From NCBI GenBank assembly GCA_026545765.1, contig JAIFAC010000413.1:44217-108216 (forward strand): DNA of 64,000 nucleotides. Reading direction: 5' to 3'. The notes beneath the pieces were generated by a model. It was given only the letters and a program-made list of their open reading frames with translations. It was not told the origin of the DNA and searched no databases. This document shows, one piece after another, positions 22,321 through 34,514 of the stretch; position 1 is the stretch's first letter; the number at the start of each line of letters is the position of its first letter. This DNA is from Plantago major (lineage: Eukaryota > Streptophyta > Magnoliopsida > Lamiales > Plantaginaceae). Position numbers and translations under genes: made by a program.

Positions 22321-23580
22321 AAGGCCTGCAGATATCTGAGAATTGACAACCTCAATGGGTGTGTCTTCTGTTTTCCCAGCAGACTTCTTTCTTGAAGTTC
22401 TGGGCTTCTAGGTCGCAACCTTTTCTTCAGATACCTTTTCAGACTTTCGCTTCTTAGAACCTTTCTGAGACCCAGCAACCTTTTTCATCATGTTCGTATA
22501 CTCATATTTGTAGAGTAGGTTATCATTGCTATTTCAAATGCCTCTCGAGCTCAATGCCAAGCTTCTCCAAAGAAGTAGCATATCTTCGCACTATAGCTCA
22601 TCGTGGCCTTTCGAAGCTAGTCCTTTGGCAATTTTAGGATAGAAGCCTTCAATCTTCTTCACAAACTTCATGAAGGCGCATTTCCCCAGCTTAAAAGGGT
22701 TTTCAGCCTTTTGTCTTGTCGATTCAAAGAAGAACATCATGATCCATCGTTTCGCTTATCCGTCAAGACCTCCTTGTAGACCATCAAAGCATCTGTGAAG
22801 AATGCAAGCCAATACATCCCAAAGGAACCATCGATGTCCGTTCGGATGTCGAAGCTTGAACTCAGTGGGTGTATCTGATTTTTCAAGATCACATAAATCA
22901 CTGTACAATTGCTTAACACCTTCAAGGAGATCATCATCCTTGGTGTTTATTTCAAAATCCTTTCCAAGATTTTGAAGCTCAAACAACTTACAGAAAGTTG
23001 ATAAGTCCAAAAGGATTTCCTTTCCTTGGACTGAGGTTTTGACAGACACTATTGCAGTGCCTTCAGAAACAAAGGAAATTATCCTGGAGTTGTTGTAGAA
23101 TTCCAACACATCGAGTGATGAAATTCCACTTAGGCGAGCAGATAGAAAACCCTTGATTTGTGCTTTTTCAAGCATGTCAAGAATCAGCTTTCTGTCGGCT
23201 TGGTTCTCTATTGCAGCCGTGAGGTATTCCTCAACCATGGCACCACCCCAAATCATTCTGTGATTTGAAGTCCAATGGTCAGGATTAAAATCTCCTACCA
23301 ATGGTTGTTCATAATAACTAACTCGTGCTTGCTTTTCAAATAGCATCAAGGAGGATTGAGATTTTTGTGTAGAAGAATTCTTTGGGGCCATTTTTTTATA
23401 TAGTGAGAGGGATTGGATTGGTGTTTGAAAGAGATTTGATTCAGTAATTCTTTGCAGAAAAACTTAATCTCGATTTGTAGAGTCGGAAGAGGGTTTGCAG
23501 AGAATCAAGAGAGTAATTTTGCTATTTTTGTGCAAGATTAGTTTTCGGATTAGGCGAAAGTGATTTATTTTGCCAAAATC

Positions 23581-23592
23581 CTATATATATAG
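23581..23592 (-). promoter_or_regulatory. TATA-like box upstream of ORF3 (SIRE-D)
   Basis: The minus strand reads GCTATATATATAGGA, about 190 bases before the ORF3 start codon at 23391. The same string, longer by one TA unit, with GTCTG nearby upstream, lies about 200 bases before ORF3 in SIRE-C. It is a candidate internal promoter. Confidence 0.5.
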
Positions 23593-23593
23593 C

Positions 23594-24318
23594 ATAGAAT
23601 ATCAACAGACAAATACATACAAATTGATTTTGTGTATATGTATCTGTGATTTGCAAGCAGGCGTGAGCAAAAGCTAGTTCGGCATTAAATGCAAAGTGGG
23701 CTTTGTCGGAATTTTTTCAGTCCAATATTTACTGTGACTTAATTTCCACCGTACAGATCAAACACTTATTTTATCAAGGGTCACCATTGCTTTTTCAAAG
23801 AAATGATCACAATCAACAAATGTAATTGTGCCCATTTAATGAATTTTGGCTATTAGCTATCTGAATCACGTTTTTGTATGACTAAGAACACTGTTTGCAT
23901 CTGAATCTGTCTTATACTTAGGATTTTTCCAAGTATTTCATAAAGATAGAAATAATGCGAATTTCAAGAGAGTAGTTGACTGCAGATAGTTGTACTATTC
24001 TCCTTTGTGTTCCCCGTTTATAGAGTGATCCAGATATCTGAGTTCCCGTCTCAGAGATCTTAAGCTATCTTTTTGCTCTTTAGCCTTTTTGACTTCTGGA
24101 TACCCGCTCTGCATTTCTTTTCTCTCGATGCCCGCTCCAGATGCCTCTACTCGATGCCCGCTCCGTATACTCTTCTCCGGATGCCCGCTCCAGACCCGAA
24201 CTTTTTAGTTCATCGGTAGTTCCATTAGTCCAAGACTATGTCTTAAGGCTAAGAATCTACTTTCTTAGTGGCTTAGTGAAGATATCTCAAGTTGGTCTTC
24301 AGCCAATCTTGAGTATCT
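23594..24318 (-). other. pol-ORF3 spacer of SIRE-D with a tandem repeat
   Basis: This spacer includes the far end of RNase H at its right edge and is otherwise non-coding. At about 24095-24200 a unit containing GATGCCCGCTCCAGA recurs about four times at about 25-27-base spacing. The matching spacer of SIRE-C has a single related copy. The rest is AT-rich with nothing recognised. Confidence 0.6.
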
Positions 24319-25557
24319 CTATATCGCTTTTTCAACATGATCTCCGGCGAAGTGGTGTCTAACATCAATATGCTTTGTTCGCATGAAACTTAGGATTCTC
24401 GTAATCACAATAGCACTTATGCTGTCACGTAAAATAGGAGTTTTCTTCATCGAGTCCATAGTCGCGGTTGTTGTTGAATCCACGTAATTTGTGTTGCACA
24501 ACAACCAAAGCAATATATTCAAATCTTTCGTAGAAGTTGCAATTGAGTTTTGCTTCTTGCTAAACCATGAGATAAGTCTAGTACCGTAAACCCAAGTTCC
24601 TGAGGTGCTTTTCCTATCAAGCAGTGATCCAGCATAATAAGCATCTGAGTAACCAGCTAAACTCAATGCACTTTCTTTAGGATACAACAGACCTACATCT
24701 ACTGTACCTTTTACATACCTTAATATTTTCATAGCAATGTTGTAGTGTGATTGCATTGGATTTGTCTGAAATCTAGCACACACTCCAACTGCATATTGAA
24801 TATCAGGTCTACTTGCAGTAAGGTAGAGTAGTGAACCTATCAATTTCCTATACTTATGTTCTTCAACACTCTTGTCTGATTCAGTATAGGTCATTTTGGT
24901 TCCTATGCTCATAGCTATCTTAGCATTCTTTTCAGAAGGCTTAAGATTGAATTTTGTGAGCATATCTTTTGCATACTTTGTCTGACTGATGAATATTCCA
25001 TCATCGAGTTGCTTGACTTGCAATCCTAGGAAATAATTCATTTCTCCCACCATGCTCATTTCAAACTTGCTTTTCATGAGATTTGCATAGTCATCACAAA
25101 GTTGCTTGTCCTTAGATCCAAATATAATGTCATCAACGTATACTTGAACTAAGAGTAGTTTCCCATCATGATTTAAGGTAAATAAAGTTTTATCAACTTC
25201 ACATTTCTTGAAACCACTTTCCAGAAGGTATTTGGCCAAAGTGTCATACCATGCTCTTGGAGCCTGTTTCAGTCCATAGAGAGCTTTCTGTAGTTTAAAG
25301 ACCATTCTACTTTCTGAGGAAACTTCAAAGCCAGGTGGTTGCTCAACATAAACTTCTTCTGCAAGTTCACCATTCAAGAATGAACTTTTGACATCCATCT
25401 GATAAACTTTAAAATTTATATGAGCTGCAAAGGCCAGAAAGAATCTTATTGCATCCAATCTTGCAACTGGTGCATATGACTCATCAAAATCTAGACCTTC
25501 AGTCTGGGTAAATCCCTTGGCAACCAATCTTGCTTTGTTTCTGGTTATTTCACCAGC
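24319..25557 (-). pseudogene. RT-RNase H region of SIRE-D
   Basis: Ty1/copia reverse transcriptase and RNase H. The RT opens with KGFTQ-EG-DFDE(S/T)(Y/F)APVAR-DAIR, followed by [34 protein letters not shown] and the catalytic YVDD (25140-25129, in [10 protein letters not shown]). RNase H follows with GYSDA-YAG and DRKSTSG motifs. A stretch of 402 codons is open, making this the best kept coding part in the window. It is fused in order to integrase on its right and to the spacer before ORF3 on its left. It has few breaks. Confidence 0.92.
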
Positions 25558-27480
25558 TTATTCATTTTGTTTCGAAACCCACTTAGTTCCAATCACGTAT
25601 ATTCCTTCTACAAATGGAACTAGTTTCACTTTGTTTCTCTCAAATTGATCCAATTTCTTCCGCATTGCGTAGATCCAGTCTTGGTCTCCCAATGCTTCTT
25701 CTATAGTTTTGGGTTCAATGTTTGAGATGAAACAACCAAAGAGAGAATTAGCATTTTCAGCTATTGCTCTCCTAGTCCTAACGCCTTGATTAATTGGTCC
25801 AATTACATCTTTTGCAGGATGTTTCTTGATCCATCTTATCATAGGTTTAGTGCTAGTAGGATCAACATCTAAGTGATCTGAATGTGAATCACAAAGATTA
25901 AGATTTGATACTTTTTCAGTATCCGTGACATTTTGCTCCTCAGGAGGGCAATTAATGTCTGACACTTGTTCAGTGTGAGAGCTTTCTGGGACATGCCTTT
26001 CAGAGAGGTCATTTCCAGAGTTAGCTTTCTGATGAACATTTTCAGTTCCCATTTCTGGAATTCTCATGGGAAATTCTTCATCATGTTTGTGAGTCATCTG
26101 GTTGTTACTAGGCATTTCATGCTTTTCTTCGTCAGAGTCATCCTCCCTTTCCATAATGATGTTTCTCCTTTCTGAGGATTCTTCTTCAGAATCCCTCAAC
26201 ATTAGTTCTTTGAACCTTTCTGAGAGTTCATCATTAGGAGGTGTTTTCTTACTTCGTTCATAGAATACAACATGAACTGATTCTTCAATCTTCTTTGTTC
26301 TTTTGTTGTAAATTCTGTAGGCTTTGCTATTCGTGGAATAACCAAGAAATACACCTTCATCTGCCTTTGGTTGAAATGTTCTGAGATAATCTTTTCCATT
26401 GTTTAGAATGAAACATCTACAACCAAATACTCTCAAATGTTTGATATTAGGGGGTCTACCAACCAAGATTTCATAAGGGGTCTTGTCATGGTGTTTGTTT
26501 ATCAAACATCTGTTCTGAGTGTAGCAGGCTGTGTTTACAGCTTCAACCCAATAGACTTCACTTATTTCAGTGTCAGCTAGCATTGTCCTTGCAGTTTCTT
26601 TAAGGGTTCTGTTTTTCCATTCTGCAACACCATTTTGTTGAGGTGTTCTTACAAAGGAAAGCTGGTGTTATATACCTTTGCAGGTACAAAACTTCTTTAT
26701 GTACTGGTTGACAAATTCAGTACCATGGTCTGTTCTGATTGCAGATACCTTGTCATTTTTCATGACTTAAAGCTTTTTTAGCAAGTTTGGTATCTCCACC
26801 CTAGCATCAGATTTGTGTTTCAGAAAGACAACCCAAGTGAATCTTGAGAAGTCATCTACAACTACCAAACCATATTTCTTTCCTGCATAACTAGTTACAG
26901 ATGATTCAAAAAGATCCATGTGTAAAAGTTGCAGTGGTCTAACAAGAGAGTGTCCGGTTTTCGACTTGAAAGAGATCTTCGATTGTTTCCATCCGACAGT
27001 GCGTAATAAATACCATCCTTTCTGAAAGATGTTTTGGGAAGGCCCACCACTAACTCTTTCTTGGCAAGTTTTGTTCAGAGTTTTGAAATTAAAATGACTC
27101 ATTCTTTTGTGCCATAACCAGTTGTTCTTCAGGCGATTGACGACTCACCATGAGACATTCTTCAACAGGGTAAGCCCAATCGGCAACATAAAGACTTCCT
27201 TTCCACGAAAGCAACCAAGATTGTCTCTTGACTCATTGTCAATAAGTTTGCGTGATTTTGCTTTGAATTTTACAAGAAAACCTTTGTCCGCAAACTGCTC
27301 ATGCTAAATAGATTATATTTCAAATCCTTAACATGTAATACGCCGGATTGTTATTGATCCCACTTGACGCTACCAAATCCCAGAGGGATTTAATTCTCCT
27401 CCAAAGAACTGATATCCGGTCCCGTGTTGCAAGCTTTGTAATCGACTGATTTGCTTATTCTCATGTGCTTTCCGCATCCA
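25558..27480 (-). pseudogene. Integrase and linker of SIRE-D
   Basis: Reading right to left there is the pre-integrase zone (27480-27050, MSHFNFKTLNK) and then the integrase core with LLHMDLFESS, YGLVVVDDFSRFTWVVFLK and the IRTDHGTEFVN block (about 26990-26590). Next comes the integrase C-terminal part with PYEIL-GR-PNI-HL-VFGC and EGVFLGYS-NSKAYRI-N (26583-26300), and then a long acidic linker before RT. Ty1/copia pol order holds. There are several breaks in the core and fewer in the C-terminal part. Confidence 0.88.
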
Positions 27481-30009
27481 CTATCAAATAGCCATTGTGC
27501 TTTAGTCCAAGCGCTCGCACACAACAGAAACAGAGATTAGTTCTCATATCAATGATGGAACCGCTGTGTTTAAAAATCTTCCAAGAGGGAATCCATTTTG
27601 AATGAATTTCTTTGAAACATTCTTTTGTCTGACAGAACATAAGGAGGAATTCTAGTTGAATGAATGTTATCATTATTAAGAACTATTTTCTTCCTTGGTG
27701 TTCCTAGGTGCTCCATTTGGTGCTTTCAGACACTGTCAGTTTCGAGTTTGCTTTTCAAAGAACTTAGCTTTCTCGCTGCATTTCTTCTAGCTCTAGTATT
27801 CAGATTTTCAAAGGCTTGATTCAACTTCTACTCGATAATTGCTTTGAGCAATTCTAGCTTTTAGCCATCGTTCTTGCTCCTGCTTGTATTCATGAGCAAG
27901 TTGTTTTTCGATGCCTTTATAGCCAATACCGTTTCAAGCACTTGAAGCTATCTGAGATCTTTTCTCAGCAGCTTTGCTAGTCTCTAGTTGGTCCAATTTC
28001 TTTCCAGAAAAAGTGACATGGGAGAATTTGCCAGCTCCTGCAATTCTTCCCTTTTGAGAGACATAGCACTATGGGTGTTTACACTTTTCAGTGTTATGTT
28101 TCTTTTCAGAGACATGCCCAACAGTTTTGTTTTTGACTTTTTTTTCCAACTAAGTTTTATTCGCAACGTCTTTTCCTTTGTATACATTCTTTTTCTTCTG
28201 ACCGATACTATAGATTGCACTGGAAACATATTGCTGAGTACTTTCAAATGTTCTTCTTCCTCACTCTTATTCGTGAGTGGTAGAACAAATGTCGTCTGGT
28301 ATTCAAATTTCAAGTCCTTTCTTTTCCGAAAGATCTCTTAAGTAAGATTGTACTTCAAGAAGAGTGTCACTAGCTTTGCATAAGATTGAAAAGATAATTC
28401 TTTCTTTTGAGTTCCTTGTTCTCGTAAAGAAGATCTTCAACTTTCTTCGCAATTCACCATCGCTTCTTTATGTGTTTTTTTCGCCTCAGATATCTCGAGC
28501 ATTGAGAAATGCATTCTCAAAGATCCTTTTCTCGTATATCTTAATCAAATGAGAGTTTTCCTTTGCAAGAAAATTCTTTTCTTCTTCTAGATTTTCGTTC
28601 GCTAGGATCATTAGAAATTCTCTTTCATAGATATCAAGTTCCTTTCTGAGATTTTCTAGATCTTTTATTTCTTCTTCATCATTTTCATAAGTATAACAAG
28701 AAGTATGTGTTACCTCATCCGCCATAAGACAAATTTCAATGTTAGAGACGTCTGGACCGTCAATCTCAGCAACTTCACACATTTCATTCTTCTTAAGGCC
28801 GAAGTCGATTATGTCGTAAGTAACTCCACATAATTTCGTGATGGTGAGGTTGAGTCATCTGAATTGTCATCTTCGTAATCTGCCCCAACGCCTAGAGCAT
28901 CCAACAGTTTGAATTTTCTTTCTTTCTTCACCAATAAAGCTCGCTTCTTCAAGATTCTTCTATCTTTCTTGTCACCTGTCCTTAGTTTGTTGAAGGCAGG
29001 ACAATCCTTCTTGAAGTGACCAGGTTTCTGACAATAGAAACAGATGTCGTTTCCAATTTCTGCTTCCTCAGTACATGATGTTTTCTGAGCTGGCTTATTC
29101 AGTGAGCTTTGCATATTTTTGTACTTGTGATAGTTTGAGCCTAGATGCTTTTTCAGCTTCTCTTCGATTTTCTTCTCTCAATTTCTCGACATATTTGCTC
29201 ATTTGCTTTGCAAGAAGAGCATCCTCGCCTTCCTTGCTTTTCTTCTTTCGTAAGTTCCTTGAGCAACTAGAGCAACATTTCGCAACTTTTCAGCTTGTTT
29301 GTTCTCTTTGTGTTGTCATAATCTACCGTAGTAAGTTGTGAGAAGAGTTCCACCGGAGTGATATTTGGCATTCCTTGGTTAAAATAAAGAATTTAGTATA
29401 CTCCCAGTGGTTAAGACTTCGACAATAGTCTTAATCTTCTCGACCGAGTATCTGCTTTTCCATGTGTTGCCATATCACTCATGAGAGTGGTAAATCAAAT
29501 CAAGTTCGCCCGTAGTTTCAGGGTCCTTGTTTGAAATTTTGAAATTTCAACTTGAGAACTTCAACTTGTTTTCCTTGGTTTTCTCGGCCCGCATGATTTC
29601 TTCAATCAGTTGCCAGGCAACTTTCGCCGTTTTAGCACCCCACAGTTTACACTGTATGTGCTCAGGTGTCGATCTGATGATGATATTACGAGCTTGACCA
29701 TCCAGACGATTTCTTTTGGCATCTTTCGATGTCTAGAGTTCTTTGGGCTTTGGTTCAGAATAACTCGACTAGTAGATCTCCCACTTGTCGACGATCGCCA
29801 GGAAGATGCTTCGCTTGATCTCTGTCTCTACCATTAGAAACCTCCATGACTTGTTTAAGTTTTTGAATGACTATTGGGCCATTCATTATCACTTCGATCA
29901 TTTCGTCACTTATGGCTTCAAGGTGGAGCATCATGTTAATTTTCCATTTCTTGTAGATCTCTGGTTTGAGAACTGGTGCATCACTGTAGACATACCGCAC
30001 ACTTAACAC
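27481..30009 (-). pseudogene. gag-protease region of SIRE-D
   Basis: The start has SDAPVLKPE, KW-NMMLHLEAISDEMIEVI and NGPIVI-KLKQ, shared with SIRE-E gag. A CCHC knuckle (CX2CX4HX4C, CFYCQKPGHFKKDC) is intact at 29042-29001. A Glu/Lys coiled coil follows (about 28782-28300). The protease zone before integrase is not clear. It is broken, with more than ten breaks by eye, many in CAG/CTG contexts relative to SIRE-E. Confidence 0.82.
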
Positions 30010-30090
30010 ACAAATTAAATAGTCCTCGAAATGGACAAAGTTCCTTCACCTATCTGGGATCTAGGTTCAAGTAAGGCTTGTGAACCTCCC

Positions 30091-30101
30091 GCTCGATACC
30101 A
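30091..30101 (-). promoter_or_regulatory. Primer binding site of SIRE-D
   Basis: The minus strand reads TGGTATCGAGC two bases inside the 5' LTR. It is the initiator tRNA-Met site with one CAG shortened relative to SIRE-C, and identical to the site in SIRE-E. Confidence 0.85.
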
Positions 30102-30103
30102 CT

Positions 30104-31681
30104 TGTTGGTCCAGATAACGCAAAGTAAAAGACTGGGGGTGAATAGTCTTTAAAACTTTTGTCGATAAATTATTTCTCGATATCCGTAGATATCTCGATA
30201 CTTAGATACAAAGCGCGAAGACTTAAGATAGATAAGTGCGTAAATGCTAAAGTGTGTGTGTGTTGTCAAATGTAAGTACGTAAAAGTAAATAACAAAGAA
30301 GTATAGTGGTATCTGGAGGTGGCGTAATCCTCCAACTAATCCACTTCGGTCTTCCAGAGACCTAGAATTCACTAGAATAGATAATTGAGGTCACCTTACA
30401 AAAATCCTATTCTAAGTTTCCTTTAAACAAATGGTTCCCAACCAAATGTTCCCCCTGAGTTGTTCCCCGGCTTCCTCAGCCAAGTACTTCCTATACTCAG
30501 AAACCTTTTTGAGCTATTCCCTAGCTTCCCAAGCTAAGTACTTCCTGTACTCCACGCCAGTTATGGTGTTGGTTTTGGTTTGAGTTGTCGATGAGCTTCT
30601 TAGTTAACTTTTCGCTAATCGATAGCTCGTGAATCAAGTATACTTAATACACTTTTCAATGTATGGTATCTTGTTCTTTTATCGACCCAAGTCTTAGATA
30701 AATGTTCAAGAGAATGAATCTTATGCTTGATCTTTTGATTCAACTCTTTCACAGATAGCAGTGCTTGTTTAGGATCAGGACACTTAGAACTTTAGTGCTA
30801 CTTAAGATCACTAGCTTTGGTCGCAACAGAAAGCTTGAGGATAAGTAGTTTGCTTGAGAGAGTAAGATATGTGTTCAGTGAAAGTTCTTCGATGTGTGTT
30901 CAAGCGCCTAAGTGTTGATATTTATAGATGAATTTGAGTGCCGCTTGAATAGTATCCATAGTTTAAATGAAATTCAAACTATTGATATCTGTATATAATC
31001 GTAGCGCTTTTGTCTTCTTCTTCGGTTACCGCTACTTTTGTTCGTATATCTCGTCTGTGCATTAAATGCATCAGATTATACTTTTGTCCTCAGAGTGCCA
31101 ACGGAACTATGCTTTGTATCACAGACTAACTTTATCAGTTTTCTCTGGGTTTTAGCACGTCCTTATCTTCAACTTCAAATACCACGTTTATTGAAACAAC
31201 ATTGTTTGCAATATATATTTCTTTTTCAGAAATGTGGTTAAAGCTCAAGGTATCTGAGTGTAGATATCTCAGGACACTTTCCTTGTTTTCCAGATGGACC
31301 TCTTGACTTCTCGATATCTCTTATGACATGATTTGTTTTAACAATCATTCGCGCCTTCAAGAAATCAGGCAAGGTATCTCAGAAACTATTTCAAGAATCT
31401 TGTGCGCTTCTTCAAATCTTCAATGTCGCTGAACTTGTTCTCGCTTGGATGTCTTCTTCGTCTTCTTCATAAAATAAAAATTACATTTTGAGACCTAACA
31501 TCCTATACAAGATTAGCTAGATTATCATACTTAGTGGGTTTCCTCTTTTACAATCTTCATGTGAACCAATAGTACTAATCACCTTTCTGAGACTAAGATA
31601 AGTCATCATGTTGCTGATCAAAATCTAAACAGATATTTCTAACAATATATCTAACAAATTTTCCTATCAAATTTCCTAACA
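30104..31681 (-). repeat. 5' LTR of SIRE-D
   Basis: A 1,578-bp LTR. The minus-strand TATA box is TATAAATA at 30926-30919. The outer end carries the tandem TTTGTTAGGA-like units (31636-31681) and is followed at once by the duplicated target TATCT (31682-31686). It differs from the 3' LTR mainly at CAG/CTG trinucleotides. Confidence 0.92.
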
Positions 31682-33010
31682 TATCTGTTCTGCCTGTCAT
31701 ATGGGGAAACAATCCAAGATCTCTTTTAAGTCCAAAACCAGACACTCTAGTGTTAGACCACTGCAACTATTACACATGGATCTTTTTGAATCATCTCAGA
31801 ATTAGTTATGCAGAAAGAAGTATGGTCTAGTTGTTGTAGATGACTTCTCAAGATTCACTTGGGTTGTCTTTCTGAATAACAAATCTGATGCCAGGGTGGA
31901 GATACCAAACTTGCTGAATAAGCTTGAAGTCATGAAAAATGATAAGGTATCTGCAATCAGAACAGACCATGGTACTGAGTTTGTCAACAAGTACATAAAG
32001 GAGTTTTGTACCTGCAAAGGTATACAACACCAACTTTCTTCAGAAGAACACCTCAACAAAATGGTGTTGCGAAAGGAAAAATAGAACCCTTAAAGAAGTA
32101 GCAAGGACAATGCTAATATTAATCAAATAAGTGAAGTTTATTGGGTTGAAGTCAAACACAACATGCTATACTCGTAATGTATGTTTGATAAACAAACACC
32201 ATGACAAGACACCTTATGAACTCCCGTTGGTAGACCCCCAAATATCAAACATCTGAAAGTATTTGCTTGTAGATGTTTTGTTCTTAACAATGGAAAATAT
32301 TATCTAAGAACATTTCAACCAAAAGCAGATGAAGGTGTATTTCTTGGTTATTCAATGAATAGCAAAGCATACAGAGTTTACAACAAAATAACAAAGAAGA
32401 TTGAAGAATCAGTTCATGTTGTATTCTATGAAGGAAACAAGAAAACGCCCCTTGCTGATGAACTCTCAGAAAGGTTCAAGGAACTAATATTGAGGGATTC
32501 TGAAGAAGAACCCTCAAAAAGGAAAAACATCATTATGGAAAGAGAGGATGACTCTGACGAAGAAAAGCATGAAATGCCTAGTAATAACCAGATGACTCTC
32601 AGACATGATGAAGAATTTCCTATGAGAATTCCAGAAATGGAAACTGAAGATGTTCATCAGAAAGCTAACTCTGGAAATGACCTGTCTGACAGGCATGTCC
32701 CAGAAAGCTCTCACATCGAAAGCAAGTGTCGACATTCACCGACTTCCGAGGTGCAAATGTCTCGACATCAAGAAGTATCGAGTCATAATCATAGTGATTC
32801 ACATTCAGATCACATAGATGCTGACCCTACTAGCACCAAACCCATGATGAAATGGATCAAGGATCATCCTGCAAAAGATGTAATTGGACCAATTAATCAA
32901 GGTGTTAGGACTAGGAGAGCAATAGTTGAAAATGCTAATTCTCTCTTTAGATGTTTCATCACAAACATTGAACTCGAACTACGTAGAAGCATTAGGAGAC
33001 CAAGATAGAT
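31682..33010 (+). pseudogene. SIRE-C integrase core, C-terminal part and linker
   Basis: This resumes SIRE-C after the SIRE-D insertion. The core has LLHMDLFESS, YGLVVVDDFSRFTWVVFL and IRTDHGTEFVNKYIKEFCTC (31760-32030). The C-terminal part has a K-FACRCFVLNN-like block and EGVFLGYS-NSKAYR-YN (to about 32400). An acidic Glu/Asp/Ser linker follows (32400-33000). It is very similar to SIRE-D 25558-27000. There are several breaks. Confidence 0.88.
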
Positions 33011-33159
33011 CTCGCAATGCAAGAAGAGTTCGATCAATTTGAGAGAAACAAAGTCCGAAACTAGTTCCATTTGTAGAAGGAATATCCGTGATTGGAACTA
33101 AGTGGGTTTTCGTAAACAAGATGAATGAATCGTGAAATAACCGTAAACAAAGCAAGGTC

Positions 33160-34514
33160 ACGCCAAGGATTCACCTGCATCAAGGCTTAGACTTTGATGA
33201 GTCATATGCACCAGTTGCCAGATTGGATGCAATAAGACTCTTTCTGGCCTTTGCAACTCATAAATACTTTAAAGTTTATCAGATGGATGTCAAAAGTGCA
33301 TTCTTGAATGGTGAACTTGCTGAGGAAGTTTATGTTGAGCAACCACCTGGCTTTGAAGTTTCCTCAGAAAGTAGAATGGTCTATAAGCTACAGAAAGCTC
33401 TATATGGACTGAAATAGGCTCCAAGAGCATGGTATGACACTTTGGCCAAATACCTTCTGAAAAGTGGTTTCATGAAAGGTGAAGTTGATAAAACTTTATT
33501 TACCTTAAATCATGATGGGAAACTACTTTTAGTTCAAGTATATGTTGATGACATTATATTTGGATCTAAAGACAAGCAACTTTGTGATGACTTTGCAAAT
33601 CTCATGAAAAGTAAGTTTGAGATGAGCATGATGGGAGAATTGAACTATTTCCTAGGATTGCAAGTCAAGCAACTCAATGATGGAATATTCATTAGTCAGA
33701 CAAAGTATGCAAACGACATGCTCACAAAGTTCAATCTTAAGCCTTCTGAAAAGAATGCTAAGATACCTATGAGCATAGGAACCAAGATGACCTATACTGA
33801 ATCAGATAAAAGTGTTGATGAGCACAAGTATAGGAAGTTGATAGGTTCACTACTACCTTATCGCAAGGCACTCGATATACAATATGCAATGAGGTAAAGC
33901 AATTTCAAACAAATCCAATGCAATCACACTACAACATTGCTATGAAAATATTAAGGTATGTAAAAGGTACTGTAGATATAGGTTTGTGGTTTCCAAAAGA
34001 AAGTGGATTGAGTTTGGCTGGCTACTCAGATGCTGATTATGCTGGATCAATGCTTGATAGGAAAAGTACCTTTGGAAGTTGTCAGTTTCTAGGAACTAGA
34101 CTTATCTCATGGTTTAGTAAGAAGTAAAACTCAATTGCAACTTCTACCACAGAGGCTGAATATATTGCTGCTGGTTGTTGTGCAACACAAATTCTGTGGA
34201 TTCAACAACAACTCAGAGACTATGGACTCATTGAAGAGAAAACTCCCATTTTCTGTGATAACACAAGTGCTATTGCAATCACATAGAACCCTAAGTTCCA
34301 TGACAGAACAAAGCACATTGATGTTAGACACCACTTCATAAGAGACCATGTTGAGAAAGGCAATATAGAAATACTCAAGATTGGTACAGAAGATCAACTT
34401 GCAGATATCTTCACCAATCCCCTCCAAGAAAGCCGGTTCTTGACCCTAAGATATAATCTTGGATTAATGGAGTTGCCTAAGGACCTAAAATGTCCTCAAT
34501 CTCTAAAGTCGTAA
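33160..34514 (+). pseudogene. SIRE-C RT-RNase H
   Basis: Ty1/copia RT with [34 protein letters not shown], and the catalytic YVDD starting at 33541. RNase H has GYSDADYAGS-LDRKST. It ends with the family's [12 protein letters not shown] and DQLADIFT-PL blocks and a terminal LG(L/M)-EL motif before a stop at 34512-34514. It is closely related to SIRE-D 24319-25557. There are a few breaks. Confidence 0.9.

Larger units (their letters stand above)
17991..23391 (-). pseudogene. ORF3 region of SIRE-D
   Basis: The start at 23391 (MAPKNSSTQKS) is supported by the matching MAPKK start in SIRE-C. The first 211 codons are open and contain the block SLDVLEFYNNSRI, then VQGKEILLDLSTFCKLFEL, resembling the N-terminal half of the 'putative plant transposon protein' family. 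Downstream lie DELIN repeats (22175-22320), an Ala/Lys/Glu-rich part, four intron-like gaps, the conserved block around 20482-20742 (LLPFFKDQTL-K), a coiled-coil block (18937-19653, with LITQRTTS(I/L)VIA), and the C-terminal domain near 17991-18560. There is no signal peptide or membrane helix. It is broken, with perhaps ten or more breaks. The function is unknown. A TATA-like box is 190 bases upstream. Confidence 0.72.
15961..31681 (-). mobile_element. SIRE-D: Sirevirus-type element with both LTRs, nested in SIRE-C
   Basis: A minus-strand element of 15.7 kb with 5' LTR 30104-31681 and 3' LTR 15961-17596 (or 17608). The perfect target-site duplication TATCT lies at 15956-15960 and 31682-31686. 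It was inserted in the pre-integrase region of SIRE-C. Reading right to left it has LTR, PBS, gag, integrase, RT, RNase H, spacer, ORF3, PPT and LTR. All parts are present in order. RT-RNase H and the start of ORF3 are largely open, while gag and parts of ORF3 are broken many times. By nesting it must be younger than SIRE-C, yet its LTRs look more different from each other (see findings). Confidence 0.93.
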
